DNA of 64,000 bases from Bowmanella denitrificans. GTDB taxonomy: Bacteria; Pseudomonadota; Gammaproteobacteria; Enterobacterales; Alteromonadaceae. The notes beneath the pieces are model-generated. The model searched no databases and was not told where the DNA came from. It saw only the letters and a list, made by a program, of their open reading frames with translations. Position numbers and translations under genes: made by a program. Shown in pieces: positions 18,389-26,833 of this stretch (position 1 is its first letter; each line of letters begins with the position of its first letter). The stretch covers positions 248,001 to 312,000 of the forward strand of contig NZ_BAAAEI010000001.1 of assembly GCF_039522935.1 (NCBI RefSeq). Reading direction: 5' to 3'.

Positions 18389-20200
18389 ATGCCGTCACTC
18401 AACACCTTGCTGATCCATGTCGACCACGGCGACAGAGCAGAAAGCCTGCAAAGCCAGATCCGGCGTCAATTTGTGGATAATATCCTGACCGGCGCGTTGC
18501 CAGGTGGCCGCAAAGTCCCTTCCTCGCGCAAGTTGGCAGAGCAGTTGAAGGTGTCACGTAATACCATAGTGCTGGTATACACCAGCCTGATGGAAGAGGG
18601 TTTTCTGGTCAGCCGTGAGCGCAGCGGTATTTTTGTCAATGAACAGCTCAGCCCGGCTCGCCCACAAACCAGCAACATTGCGTTAAAGTCAACCAGCGCC
18701 AGACCTTCCTTGCACCTGCCAGGTCGTTTGCTGGGCACCTCGCAACATAGTCTGGTGCGCAACTGGCGGGACTATCGCTTCCCCTTTGTGGACGGCGTGT
18801 TCGATATCTCGCTCTATCCGGTCCGGGAGCTAAAAGATGCCAACGCCAGGGCCAATGCCAGTAGTGAAATACTGCAGTGGTCCCAACTGCAGCATGACTG
18901 TGACGACCCCATGCTACTGGAACAGATTCAAACCCGCATTTTGCCAAGACGGGGGATAAGCGCCAGTGCAGACGAAATCCTGATCACCGCGGGCTCACAG
19001 CAAGCGCTGTTTCTGGTCACCCAGTTATTAGCAGATCACAATACCCGTGCGGCCTTAGAAGAGCCGGGCTTTCCTGAAGCCAGGGAATTGTTCCGTCAGC
19101 GTACCGACAAACTGGTTTATCAGGGACTGGATCTGCAGGGGATGGTAGTTGACGACAAGCTCAAGGGGTGCGATCTGATCTACACCACACCCAGCCATCA
19201 AACTCCCACCAGTGTGACCATGTCGCTAGCCAGACGTCAGGCTCTGTTAGACCTGGCTGTGCAGCAGGACAGCCTGATCATCGAAGACGATTTTGAGTTT
19301 GAAAGCAACTTTCTCGGCCAGCCTCATCCAGCCCTTCGCAGCCTCAGTGGTGGAAATCGGGTGGTGTATCTGTCCTGTTTGTCCAAAGTGCTGGCAGCCG
19401 GTCTGCAAATCAGTTTTGTGGTAGCCGAAGCAGAGGTGATTGCAGAACTGCGCAAGTTGCGCAAGCTGGTGTGTCGGACACCCTCATTAAATAATCAGCG
19501 CACCGCCGCTCACTTTCTTGCCCTGGGTTATTACGATGCCTTTATGATGCAAGTGCATAAAACCATCTATGAGCGCTGGCTGACCCTGCGCGAGGCTCTG
19601 AACATTTACCTGCCCAACTCCATCAACACCGGGCCCATTTTTGGCGGCAGCGCATATTGGATAACAGGCCCCAAAGAACTGGACGACAGCTATCTGCTGG
19701 ATGCAGCGGCCAAGCAGGGCATTCTGCTGGAACCGGTACGTAGGTATTTTGCCGCCGAACAAGCACCGAAAAACTGTTTCCGCATGGGAGTAACCAGTAT
19801 TAGTGCTGACCGAATTAAAGAAGGAGTGCGAAAACTGGCACAACTGATCCGTGATTTGGTAGCTGACCACGAAGAAAACCTGTCTACAGCCAAGGGCAGG
19901 TTATTAAGCCAGTCCGAGCTGGAAAACCGTCTGCCTGGCATGACCTTGTGCTGTGAAATGGTCTACGGTGTGCCTTGTGAGATCCGTCTTCTGGCAGATG
20001 GACAAATGGAAGGTGCAACCGGTGGCTATAATCCGGAAGTAGACCAAGGCCGATGGTGGATAAAAGACGGTATGTATTATCGCCAGTGGCAGTTGTGGGG
20101 CTACGGTGAAACCCACGGCTATTACGTGATTGTGGATGGCAATGAGATGAAGTGGTTTGATGCCAATTATCGCCTGGTACGCAAGCTCAGCATAGTTTGA
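18389..20200 (+). CDS. MocR/GabR-type PLP-dependent regulator with extra C-terminal domain
   Basis: A 603-residue protein. Residues about 15-80 are a GntR-type winged helix (VPSSRKLAEQLKVSRNTI; YTSLMEEGFLVSRERSGIFV). Residues about 120-485 are a class-I aminotransferase-like domain, with Lys333 (CLSKVLAAGLQ) as the expected PLP-binding lysine and IIEDDFEFES before it. MocR proteins usually end near 470-500 residues. Here roughly 100 additional residues follow, rich in Trp, Tyr and Gly (GRWWIKDGMYYRQWQLWGYGE), which I do not recognise. ATG at 18389 is preferred over an in-frame TTG at 18383. Downstream genes for a C-N hydrolase, GabD and GabT suggest control of amine/omega-amino-acid catabolism. 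Confidence 0.88.
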   Translation: MPSLNTLLIHVDHGDRAESLQSQIRRQFVDNILTGALPGGRKVPSSRKLAEQLKVSRNTIVLVYTSLMEEGFLVSRERSGIFVNEQLSPARPQTSNIALKSTSARPSLHLPGRLLGTSQHSLVRNWRDYRFPFVDGVFDISLYPVRELKDANARANASSEILQWSQLQHDCDDPMLLEQIQTRILPRRGISASADEILITAGSQQALFLVTQLLADHNTRAALEEPGFPEARELFRQRTDKLVYQGLDLQGMVVDDKLKGCDLIYTTPSHQTPTSVTMSLARRQALLDLAVQQDSLIIEDDFEFESNFLGQPHPALRSLSGGNRVVYLSCLSKVLAAGLQISFVVAEAEVIAELRKLRKLVCRTPSLNNQRTAAHFLALGYYDAFMMQVHKTIYERWLTLREALNIYLPNSINTGPIFGGSAYWITGPKELDDSYLLDAAAKQGILLEPVRRYFAAEQAPKNCFRMGVTSISADRIKEGVRKLAQLIRDLVADHEENLSTAKGRLLSQSELENRLPGMTLCCEMVYGVPCEIRLLADGQMEGATGGYNPEVDQGRWWIKDGMYYRQWQLWGYGETHGYYVIVDGNEMKWFDANYRLVRKLSIV

Positions 20201-20218
20201 TCACCACCAGCCCCAATT

Positions 20219-20249
20219 TGGCCCCATCATTTAACAAAAACTGGCTCTA
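20219..20249 (+). promoter_or_regulatory. Bipartite direct-repeat site before the C-N hydrolase gene
   Basis: TGGCCCCAT at 20219-20227 and AAACTGGCTCTA at 20238-20249 place two TGGC cores 23 bases apart. The same arrangement with nearly the same bases recurs at 21174-21204, before the TonB receptor gene. Paired direct repeats two helical turns apart suit MocR/GabR-type regulators. The likely binder is the protein encoded at 18389-20200. Confidence 0.55.
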
Positions 20250-20308
20250 CAGCCAGCCAGCTAAAATGCCTATTGTGCTAGTAAACCGCGCCTGTACTGG
20301 AAGACCTT

Positions 20309-21148
20309 ATGGATCATTTTTCCCTTGCCGCCATGCAACTTGCATTACCGCCTGGCAATAACCTGGCGCTGATCAGCCAGAAAATCCGCCACGCCAAAGC
20401 AAGATTTCCCTGGCTGAATATGCTGGTACTCAGCGAGCTGTGTATTGATGGTCCATCCATTACGCACGCAGTAGCTTTCCCGTCTCAGGCCGAGCAAGCC
20501 TTACAAGCACTGGCTAGTGAACTGAATGTGTGGATTGTCACAGGCTCTCAGTTCGAACAAGCCGATGGCCAGGTGTACAACACCAGCTCTGTGATTAATT
20601 GTCAGGGACAATTGCTCAATCGCTATCGCAAGTTATTCCCGTTCCAGCCGTATGAACAAGGAGTCACGCCGGGTCGCGACTTTGTGGTGTTTGACACCCC
20701 TGCCGGGCGTATTGGGCTGGCTATCTGTTATGACCTATGGTTTCCGGAAGTGGCCCGAGCATTGGTTTGCATGGGTGCCGAAGTGCTGCTCTATCCGACC
20801 ATGACAGGCACCATAGACAGGGCCCAGGAGCTAAATATGGCCCTGGCCACTGCGGCCATGCAGCAATGCTATGTGGTGGCGGTTAACGGTGCTGGCAGCC
20901 ATGGCAATGGTCAGTCCATTGTGGTGGGGCCCGATGGTCGCTGCCTGCATCAGGCCGGAGAGAACGAAGAGATTATTCCTCTGGAACTGGATCTCGGTTG
21001 GGTCAGGCGCAGTCGAAAACGTGGCCTGGACAACCTTGGACAGCCACTGAAAAGCTTTCGCGACAGCCAGGTGGTGTTTCCTCAGTACCAGCAAGACAGT
21101 CCGTTGGCCGCATTGAACGACCTGGGACCACTGACCATACCAGATTAA
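20309..21148 (+). CDS. Carbon-nitrogen hydrolase (nitrilase superfamily)
   Basis: A 279-residue cytoplasmic enzyme with the complete catalytic triad: Glu43 (VLSELCIDG), Lys108 (YRKLFPF) and Cys140 (LAICYDLWFPE). A second conserved Glu follows in VLLYPTMTG...RAQELNMA. This family hydrolyses amides, nitriles or carbamoyl groups; sequence alone does not separate these activities. GGAAGA lies 5 bases before ATG 20309. In the lysine monooxygenase pathway a hydrolase of this superfamily (DavA) yields 5-aminovalerate, which is processed by GabT/GabD-like enzymes. The gabD and gabT genes lie downstream here, so an amide that yields an omega-amino acid is a reasonable guess. A bipartite regulator site precedes the gene. 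Confidence 0.88.
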   Translation: MDHFSLAAMQLALPPGNNLALISQKIRHAKARFPWLNMLVLSELCIDGPSITHAVAFPSQAEQALQALASELNVWIVTGSQFEQADGQVYNTSSVINCQGQLLNRYRKLFPFQPYEQGVTPGRDFVVFDTPAGRIGLAICYDLWFPEVARALVCMGAEVLLYPTMTGTIDRAQELNMALATAAMQQCYVVAVNGAGSHGNGQSIVVGPDGRCLHQAGENEEIIPLELDLGWVRRSRKRGLDNLGQPLKSFRDSQVVFPQYQQDSPLAALNDLGPLTIPD

Positions 21149-21173
21149 CAACCATCAGTTTAGCGCCTGAAAC

Positions 21174-21204
21174 TGGCCCCATAGATAGAGCCAAACTGGC
21201 GCTA
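21174..21204 (+). promoter_or_regulatory. Second bipartite direct-repeat site, before the TonB receptor
   Basis: TGGCCCCAT at 21174-21182 and AAACTGGCGCTA at 21193-21204 repeat the site at 20219-20249, with the same 23-base core spacing. A third AACTGG follows at 21214-21219. It lies between the hydrolase stop and the receptor start, so the receptor operon probably has its own regulated promoter. Confidence 0.6.
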
Positions 21205-21219
21205 GGGCGACACAACTGG

Positions 21220-21247
21220 TTGTTCTAGGCTGAACCCACTAGAACAA
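21220..21247. promoter_or_regulatory. Perfect 9-bp inverted repeat in the receptor leader
   Basis: TTGTTCTAG (21220-21228) and CTAGAACAA (21239-21247) are perfect inverted copies separated by 10 bases, 28 bases upstream of the TonB receptor ATG. It could be a protein-binding dyad, a leader hairpin that affects translation, or a weak terminator of the hydrolase transcript. Poly-A rather than poly-T follows on the + strand, which argues against intrinsic termination rightward. Confidence 0.5.
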
Positions 21248-21274
21248 AAAAACATCCCTTGCCGGAGAAAAAAG

Positions 21275-23695
21275 ATGCAACACCCCTCAGTAAAACTCCA
21301 CAAGTTGTCTGGCGCCATTGCCAGTGCATTAATGCTGACCCCGTTCAGCCCCATGAGTCTGGCCCAGGAACAGGCCTCGCCCAATAAGGATGTGGAAGTC
21401 ATTGAGGTTACGGCAAACAGGCGGGTACAGAACATTCAGGAAGTGCCTTACAACATATCGGCTATTTCCGGCGCTGAGCTGGAAAAAGAGAACATAGTGG
21501 ATGCCAGCGAGATGATGCGTAATGTGGCCGGATTGTCGGTGGTAGATCGTGGCTACCGCAACTCTGGCAATGTCAACGGGGTGGTCATCCGCGGTGTAAA
21601 CGTAGATGGGGCCACCAATGGAGATGTAGCCTTGTCTTCAGTGGCACCGGTGGCCACCTATATCAACGATACGCCGTTGTACGCAAATTTCATTCTTAAA
21701 GACATAGAGGCCGTAGAGGTGTTGCGCGGTCCACAAGGCACACTTTATGGCTCTGGCTCATTGGCAGGTACCGTACGCTACCGCATGAACCGTCCGCAAA
21801 CCGACGAATTTAGCGGTCAGGTATCGGCCGCCTATGGCCAGACTAAAGGCTCTGACGGCAACAACCTGAATCTGGATCTGACTGTCAATGTGCCCCTTAC
21901 CGAACGTCTGGCCCTGCGTGCCAATCTGGGCAAAATAGATAATGACGGCATTGTCGATTACGTCAATCTCTATCAGCTTAACGATGCCGGTGCGCCGGTG
22001 GCACAAAATGGCGATATTGCCACTGGCGGCCCACAGTTTACCAGTAAGAAAGACGCCGATACGGTAGACATTAACTATGGTCGGGTGTCAGTAGCTTTTG
22101 ACCTGAACGAACGCTTTCATATTCTGCTTGCCCACCAGTGGCAGGATGATGACATTGGCGGGCGCCGTCAGGTAACCCGCGGAACGAACTGGGTGTCAGG
22201 CAGTGAACAGCGCTACGGTGAGTATGAAAATGGCGCAGTGCAATTGGAACCCTCCAGCCGGGATGTCGCCATGACCGCACTGGAAATGGAATGGGATCTT
22301 GGCTTTGCCACGCTCACCTCAAGTACCTCTGATTATTCGCACGAGGGCGATTCGGTCAGCGATAACAGTGGCTTTTACGCCAATCAGAACTGGTTTGCAG
22401 ATCTTTACTATGGTTCTCCCCGTCCCATGGCCAAAGCCGTGCGTGGCTATCGCGATGAGGCATTTGTTCAGGAACTCCGCCTGGTGTCTAATCAGACCTG
22501 GAATGGTCTGGACTGGATAGTAGGTGCCTACTATATGGACCAGGACAGCTTTTCCTATCAGGACAGCTTTATGCCAGGTTACCAGGAATGGGCCTCAGCA
22601 GCTTTTGCCTGGTGGCCAACGATGGCGGATTACGGTATGGCTTTTACCGACCAGGACTTTCGCTATCGCCGTATGCAGAACTTTAAGGACAAAGCTCTGT
22701 TTGGTGAGCTGACCTACCATATGTCAGCCGATTTACGGGTCACTCTGGGTGTCCGTAGTTTCGACAGCGAATTCGTCAATGACACTGAATTGTCGCTGCC
22801 TATCTGGCCGGCGCTGGGCGCGGAACCCCGATTTGTAACGGATGAGAGCGACACGCTGTTCAAGCTCAATCTGGCCTATGATCTGGCCGACAAGCACATG
22901 GCTTACTTTACCCTGGCCGAAGGCTACCGCCGTGGCGGTGCCAATGCCGTGCCGCTGGAAGGTAGTTTGGCCGAGCGCCCCGAATGGCAACAGTATGATG
23001 CCGACAATGCCATTAACTATGAACTGGGCATCAAAGGCAGCCTGGGTGACAGTGGACATAACTATAACCTGTCGCTGTACCGCATAGACTGGGATGATCC
23101 ACAGCTCAATACAGCTTCCACCTGGGGCTTCTTCACCGTGGCTAACGGTGACACGGCTCGCACCCAGGGGTTGGAGTTTGAACTGAAGGGCTATATTACT
23201 GACAGTCTGCGCTATGTACTTGGTTATGCCCATGTGGATGCCAAGTTAACCGGCGATTTCCTGGTGCCGTCATCGGTGGATGCTGAAGCGGCCACCCGTA
23301 TCGCCGCCAGAGACGGTGACAGATTACCCTCCACACCGAAAAATATGCTGAGTTTGTCACTGGATCATACCTACAGGTTAAACGGCGACTGGTATCTGAT
23401 TAGCGCCATTAACGGCTATTACCAGTCAGATTCCCTTAACTTCCTGGGCGATAGCCCACAGTTACAAGCAGAAATTGATGGTTTTTCCATCTGGAATGCC
23501 AGCGCCCGATTAAGCAGTGATAACTGGGATTTGGTGTTGTATGTGAAGAACCTGTTTAACGAAGAAGGCGTCACAGGCTTGTTGCCAGAAGCCTATATGG
23601 GCACCGACCCGGCCGAAAACTTCTATGGTAATGCGTCAAAGGATTATATATCACTGCCGCGCACCATCGGCCTGTCCGCCACTTACCGGTTCTGA
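21275..23695 (+). CDS. TonB-dependent receptor
   Basis: An 806-residue outer-membrane receptor. The signal peptide ends after about residue 31 (FSPMSLAQ). A TonB-box-like stretch EVIEVTANRRVQNIQEVP is followed by the plug (IVDASEMMRNVAGLSVVDRG; VEVLRGPQGTLYGSGSLAG). The barrel ends in RTIGLSATYRF with terminal Phe. GGAG lies 10 bases before ATG 21275. The plug type is common among iron-complex and organic-substrate receptors of Alteromonadales; the ligand is unknown. It is followed by TPR-sulfotransferase, serine hydrolase and MFS genes in one transcript. The shared regulatory site suggests it imports the compound degraded by this cluster. Confidence 0.93.
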   Translation: MQHPSVKLHKLSGAIASALMLTPFSPMSLAQEQASPNKDVEVIEVTANRRVQNIQEVPYNISAISGAELEKENIVDASEMMRNVAGLSVVDRGYRNSGNVNGVVIRGVNVDGATNGDVALSSVAPVATYINDTPLYANFILKDIEAVEVLRGPQGTLYGSGSLAGTVRYRMNRPQTDEFSGQVSAAYGQTKGSDGNNLNLDLTVNVPLTERLALRANLGKIDNDGIVDYVNLYQLNDAGAPVAQNGDIATGGPQFTSKKDADTVDINYGRVSVAFDLNERFHILLAHQWQDDDIGGRRQVTRGTNWVSGSEQRYGEYENGAVQLEPSSRDVAMTALEMEWDLGFATLTSSTSDYSHEGDSVSDNSGFYANQNWFADLYYGSPRPMAKAVRGYRDEAFVQELRLVSNQTWNGLDWIVGAYYMDQDSFSYQDSFMPGYQEWASAAFAWWPTMADYGMAFTDQDFRYRRMQNFKDKALFGELTYHMSADLRVTLGVRSFDSEFVNDTELSLPIWPALGAEPRFVTDESDTLFKLNLAYDLADKHMAYFTLAEGYRRGGANAVPLEGSLAERPEWQQYDADNAINYELGIKGSLGDSGHNYNLSLYRIDWDDPQLNTASTWGFFTVANGDTARTQGLEFELKGYITDSLRYVLGYAHVDAKLTGDFLVPSSVDAEAATRIAARDGDRLPSTPKNMLSLSLDHTYRLNGDWYLISAINGYYQSDSLNFLGDSPQLQAEIDGFSIWNASARLSSDNWDLVLYVKNLFNEEGVTGLLPEAYMGTDPAENFYGNASKDYISLPRTIGLSATYRF

Positions 23696-23714
23696 TAGGC
23701 TGAGTGGACCACCA

Positions 23715-25142
23715 ATGTTGGACGTGAGTATGAGCAGCACTGCCAGCCCAGAAGTGTCTACTGAACAGCAAGGCCCGCACAGGGCCAATGAACTGCAAAG
23801 GGCCAGAATCTTGTATCAGGCCAATCAGTTTAACGCCCTGGATGACCTACTGGATAAGTTGGTTGCCATACCTTGCAGCTCAGCCACCGAATTGGCTGAA
23901 CTTGCCTTTCTGGAAAATCTGCGCGGTCGCCTGCAAAGTGCGGAAAAACATTATCGCCAGGCTCTCACACTGGCTCCGCAGCAAGGGGGGCTGCACTTCA
24001 ACCTGGCCACGGTGCTGCGCTATCAAGGCAAACTGAATGACGCAGAACAGCAACTTGAATTGGCTATTAGCCTTAATCCCCTGGATGCCGAAGCCCATTT
24101 GCTACTGAGCCAGCTGCGTACCCAAAATCCGGGTCATCAGCATATTCCCCGTTTGCAGCAGGTGTTGGCACAACCAAATCTAACGTCGCTGGCCAAGGCG
24201 CAGTTGCACTATGCCTTGGCCAAGGAGCAGGAAGATCTGGGTTTGCACGCACAAAGCTTCGCCTCGCTACGTGTCGGCGCCGCCCATAAACGGGGCAATA
24301 TGCGTTACCAGGTGCAAGGGGATATCGACACTTTACAGCAGTTGCAAGCGACCTTTGACGCTGATTGGCTGACGAACACCGCAGATGGCTATGCCAGCCA
24401 TGAACCGATATTTATTCTCGGTTTACCTCGCACCGGCTCTACTCTAGTGGAACGCATTCTTAGCGCCCACAGCGAAGTGCACAGTGCTGGGGAATTGAAC
24501 AACTTTGCCTTAACCATGATGGCTCAGTGCCGCTCTGTGTACCAAAAACCGCCGACCAATAAGCAAGAATTAGTGGGAATGACAGCGGCCCTGGATATGC
24601 ATATGCTGGGCAGGGCATACCTGCAAAGTACTCGCCCAGACACCGGAAAACATGCGCACTTTATAGACAAACTGCCACTTAATTCTTTGAACCTGGGTTT
24701 GATCGCCAAGGCGCTGCCCAACGCCAGACTGATTTATGTACGCCGTCACCCCATGGATAGTTGCTACGCTATCTATAAGCAACTATTCACCCAAGGCTAC
24801 CCCTTTTCTTACGATTTAGGCGAACTGGCTAACTACTATATTGCTCATCACCAGTTAATGCAGCACTGGCAGACAGTGCTTGGGCAAAGACTCTATTGCC
24901 TTGACTATGAAGCTCTGGTGCATGAACCGCAAACACAGATTCAGGCCCTACTGAGCTATTGCCGGCTATCCTGGCAGGATAGTTGCCTGGCGTTCCATCA
25001 GCAACCTGAACCCAGCAAAACCGCCAGTGCCACCCAGATTCGCCAGCCGCTGTATCGCAGTTCGGTAGGCAACTGGCTGCATTACCAAAATGAGTTAGCT
25101 GAATTACGCCAAACCCTGCTCAAGGCAGGTATTGCATGCTAA
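23715..25142 (+). CDS. TPR-repeat sulfotransferase family protein
   Basis: About 475 residues. The N-terminal half has tetratricopeptide repeats (AEKHYRQALTLAPQQGGLHF; AEQQLELAISLNPLDAEAHL). The C-terminal half is a sulfotransferase domain: the 5'-phosphosulfate loop FILGLPRTGSTLVERIL near residue 235, LIYVRRHPMDSCYAIY for the 3'-phosphate, and ELANYYIAHHQLMQHW. ATG at 23715 is used; a longer frame from 23625 would run inside the receptor gene. No signal peptide. Such proteins very often sit immediately after TonB receptor genes in Alteromonadales, but their acceptor is unknown. The stop overlaps the start of the next gene (ATGCTAA), indicating translational coupling. Confidence 0.87.
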   Translation: MLDVSMSSTASPEVSTEQQGPHRANELQRARILYQANQFNALDDLLDKLVAIPCSSATELAELAFLENLRGRLQSAEKHYRQALTLAPQQGGLHFNLATVLRYQGKLNDAEQQLELAISLNPLDAEAHLLLSQLRTQNPGHQHIPRLQQVLAQPNLTSLAKAQLHYALAKEQEDLGLHAQSFASLRVGAAHKRGNMRYQVQGDIDTLQQLQATFDADWLTNTADGYASHEPIFILGLPRTGSTLVERILSAHSEVHSAGELNNFALTMMAQCRSVYQKPPTNKQELVGMTAALDMHMLGRAYLQSTRPDTGKHAHFIDKLPLNSLNLGLIAKALPNARLIYVRRHPMDSCYAIYKQLFTQGYPFSYDLGELANYYIAHHQLMQHWQTVLGQRLYCLDYEALVHEPQTQIQALLSYCRLSWQDSCLAFHQQPEPSKTASATQIRQPLYRSSVGNWLHYQNELAELRQTLLKAGIAC

Positions 25143-26821
25143 GAGCAATGGTTTGGTTACTTTGCCTGTGCAATGGCTATGCCGTGGCTTTGCCACCGAT
25201 GGCCGCCTGGTTGGCCGATCCCGATGGAATAGACAGCCATATTCAGGCGCCACTGAGTTATCAGCAGCTACTGGATAATAGGGCGAAACCAGGTAAAACA
25301 ACGTCTCAGGGGATGATGTCACTACACCAGGCAAAGCCTGCCCGTCAATTGCTGCACAAGGGTCAGCCCGAGAAAAATGCCAGACAATTGCCCGCTATGC
25401 AGGCACGCTGGTATCTCACCAGCCAAGGGCAGGCATTGTCCTTGAATGCATCCATTCAAATACCAAACCAGGGCCGCTGGGACTATGTGATAGGAAATGG
25501 CCGCCATTGGCCCGTGCCTGACACTGACGATATTTATCTGGTTGCGCCCTTACATCTGATTGAGAAAAATCAGAACTGCGTACACAATGGTGTTTTAACC
25601 CTGCGCTTGCCAGAATCTGGCGGCACAGGCCGTTACTTTTATCAGATCAGCAGTGAAACCTGTGCCTACTACCAGGCAGATTTATGGGGCAGCGGCAAGC
25701 TCGATTGGCAGCCAATGTTGCAGCCCGACGCTGACGATGCGCAAAACGCTTTCCAACACTGGCAACAAACCGCGCCGTTGAGCCCGCAGCAATTTGCCAG
25801 GCTTTTTCCTGATGCCGATATCGACACACTCATGCTGAAGGACAAGGTCACGGATATCAGTATGCTGGGGTGGGTGCATCAGGGGCTACATGTACAGACT
25901 CATTGCCCCACCAGGGCAGGCAACTACCCATTTTGCCGACAATTGTTGCTGCCGTCTTATTCCACTGCCAAGTCGTTTATCGCTGGCAACGGGCTGATGT
26001 ACCTTAACGCTTTGCATCCTGGCCTTAAAGACGCCCCGATAAGCCAATTTATTCCGCAGTGTAGCGCTCAGAGCTGGCAGGAGGTGACCTTGCAAGACCT
26101 GCTGAATATGCGCAGCGGCCACTTTCTTGCCACTGGCTATGGTGAAGACGAAGGTGCACCGCACAGCGCCAGATTCTTTGAGGCCATAACCCATAAGGAC
26201 AAAATCACCTACGCTTGCGGACAGTTTCCGCGACAGGCTCAGCCGGGCGAGCAATTTGTGTATCACAGTTCAGATACCTATTTACTCGGTGCAGCGCTGC
26301 AAACCTTTGTAAAGCAACAGTACGGGCAGGAGCATGAGCTGATCCGTGATGTACTGTTTGCAGGCCTGTATCAGTCTTTATCCCTAAGCGAGGTAGCCAG
26401 GCACCACCGACACAGTCAAGGGCAACCCGCCATGCCATTTTTCGGTTATGGTAGCCTGCTCTACGTCGATGATTTATTGGCCATTGCCCGGTTTACCCAG
26501 CAGCAACAGTATGCAAGCAGACCACTGCTTGACCCCGTTATGCTGGCCCAGGCATTGCCCAGTCAGCAGGGCCGGGGGCTGGCTACCGGCTTTGACAAAC
26601 TGGCTTACAGTCAGGGTTACTGGGCGCTGGATGTTAGTGCTGAGCTTGGTTGTCAAACGCCGACCTGGCTGGCGTTTATGTCGGGTTACGGCGGTATTAC
26701 TGTGGTGCTGCTGCCGGACAACCGGCTGTTTTACTATTTCAGCGACGGTCAGGTTTTTAAATGGCTGAGCGCCATCGAAGCCTTGCACAGTCTGTCGTCT
26801 ATTTGCCAGCAGGATGTTTAA
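25136..26821 (+). CDS. Exported serine hydrolase (beta-lactamase/penicillin-binding-protein fold)
   Basis: A 561-residue protein with a short signal peptide (LLCLCNGYAVALPP). The first 230 residues have no clear family. The C-terminal half has class-C beta-lactamase features: Ser276-Thr-Ala-Lys279 in SYSTAKSFIAG and Tyr376-x-Ser378 in FVYHSSDTYLLG. VTLQDLLNMRSGHF is the usual helix before the second motif. A late His/Lys-x-Gly triad was not confidently placed. The family includes esterases, amidases and D-aminopeptidases, so it may process the imported substrate in the periplasm. It overlaps the sulfotransferase gene by 7 bases and precedes the MFS gene by 12 bases. Confidence 0.83.
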   Translation: MLRAMVWLLCLCNGYAVALPPMAAWLADPDGIDSHIQAPLSYQQLLDNRAKPGKTTSQGMMSLHQAKPARQLLHKGQPEKNARQLPAMQARWYLTSQGQALSLNASIQIPNQGRWDYVIGNGRHWPVPDTDDIYLVAPLHLIEKNQNCVHNGVLTLRLPESGGTGRYFYQISSETCAYYQADLWGSGKLDWQPMLQPDADDAQNAFQHWQQTAPLSPQQFARLFPDADIDTLMLKDKVTDISMLGWVHQGLHVQTHCPTRAGNYPFCRQLLLPSYSTAKSFIAGNGLMYLNALHPGLKDAPISQFIPQCSAQSWQEVTLQDLLNMRSGHFLATGYGEDEGAPHSARFFEAITHKDKITYACGQFPRQAQPGEQFVYHSSDTYLLGAALQTFVKQQYGQEHELIRDVLFAGLYQSLSLSEVARHHRHSQGQPAMPFFGYGSLLYVDDLLAIARFTQQQQYASRPLLDPVMLAQALPSQQGRGLATGFDKLAYSQGYWALDVSAELGCQTPTWLAFMSGYGGITVVLLPDNRLFYYFSDGQVFKWLSAIEALHSLSSICQQDV

Positions 26822-26833
26822 GAGGTATCAATC

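Noticed and set aside
23625..23714. Longer start of the sulfotransferase inside the receptor gene
   Set aside because: These codons are the receptor's C-terminal barrel strand in another frame; the protein-like sequence begins at 23715.
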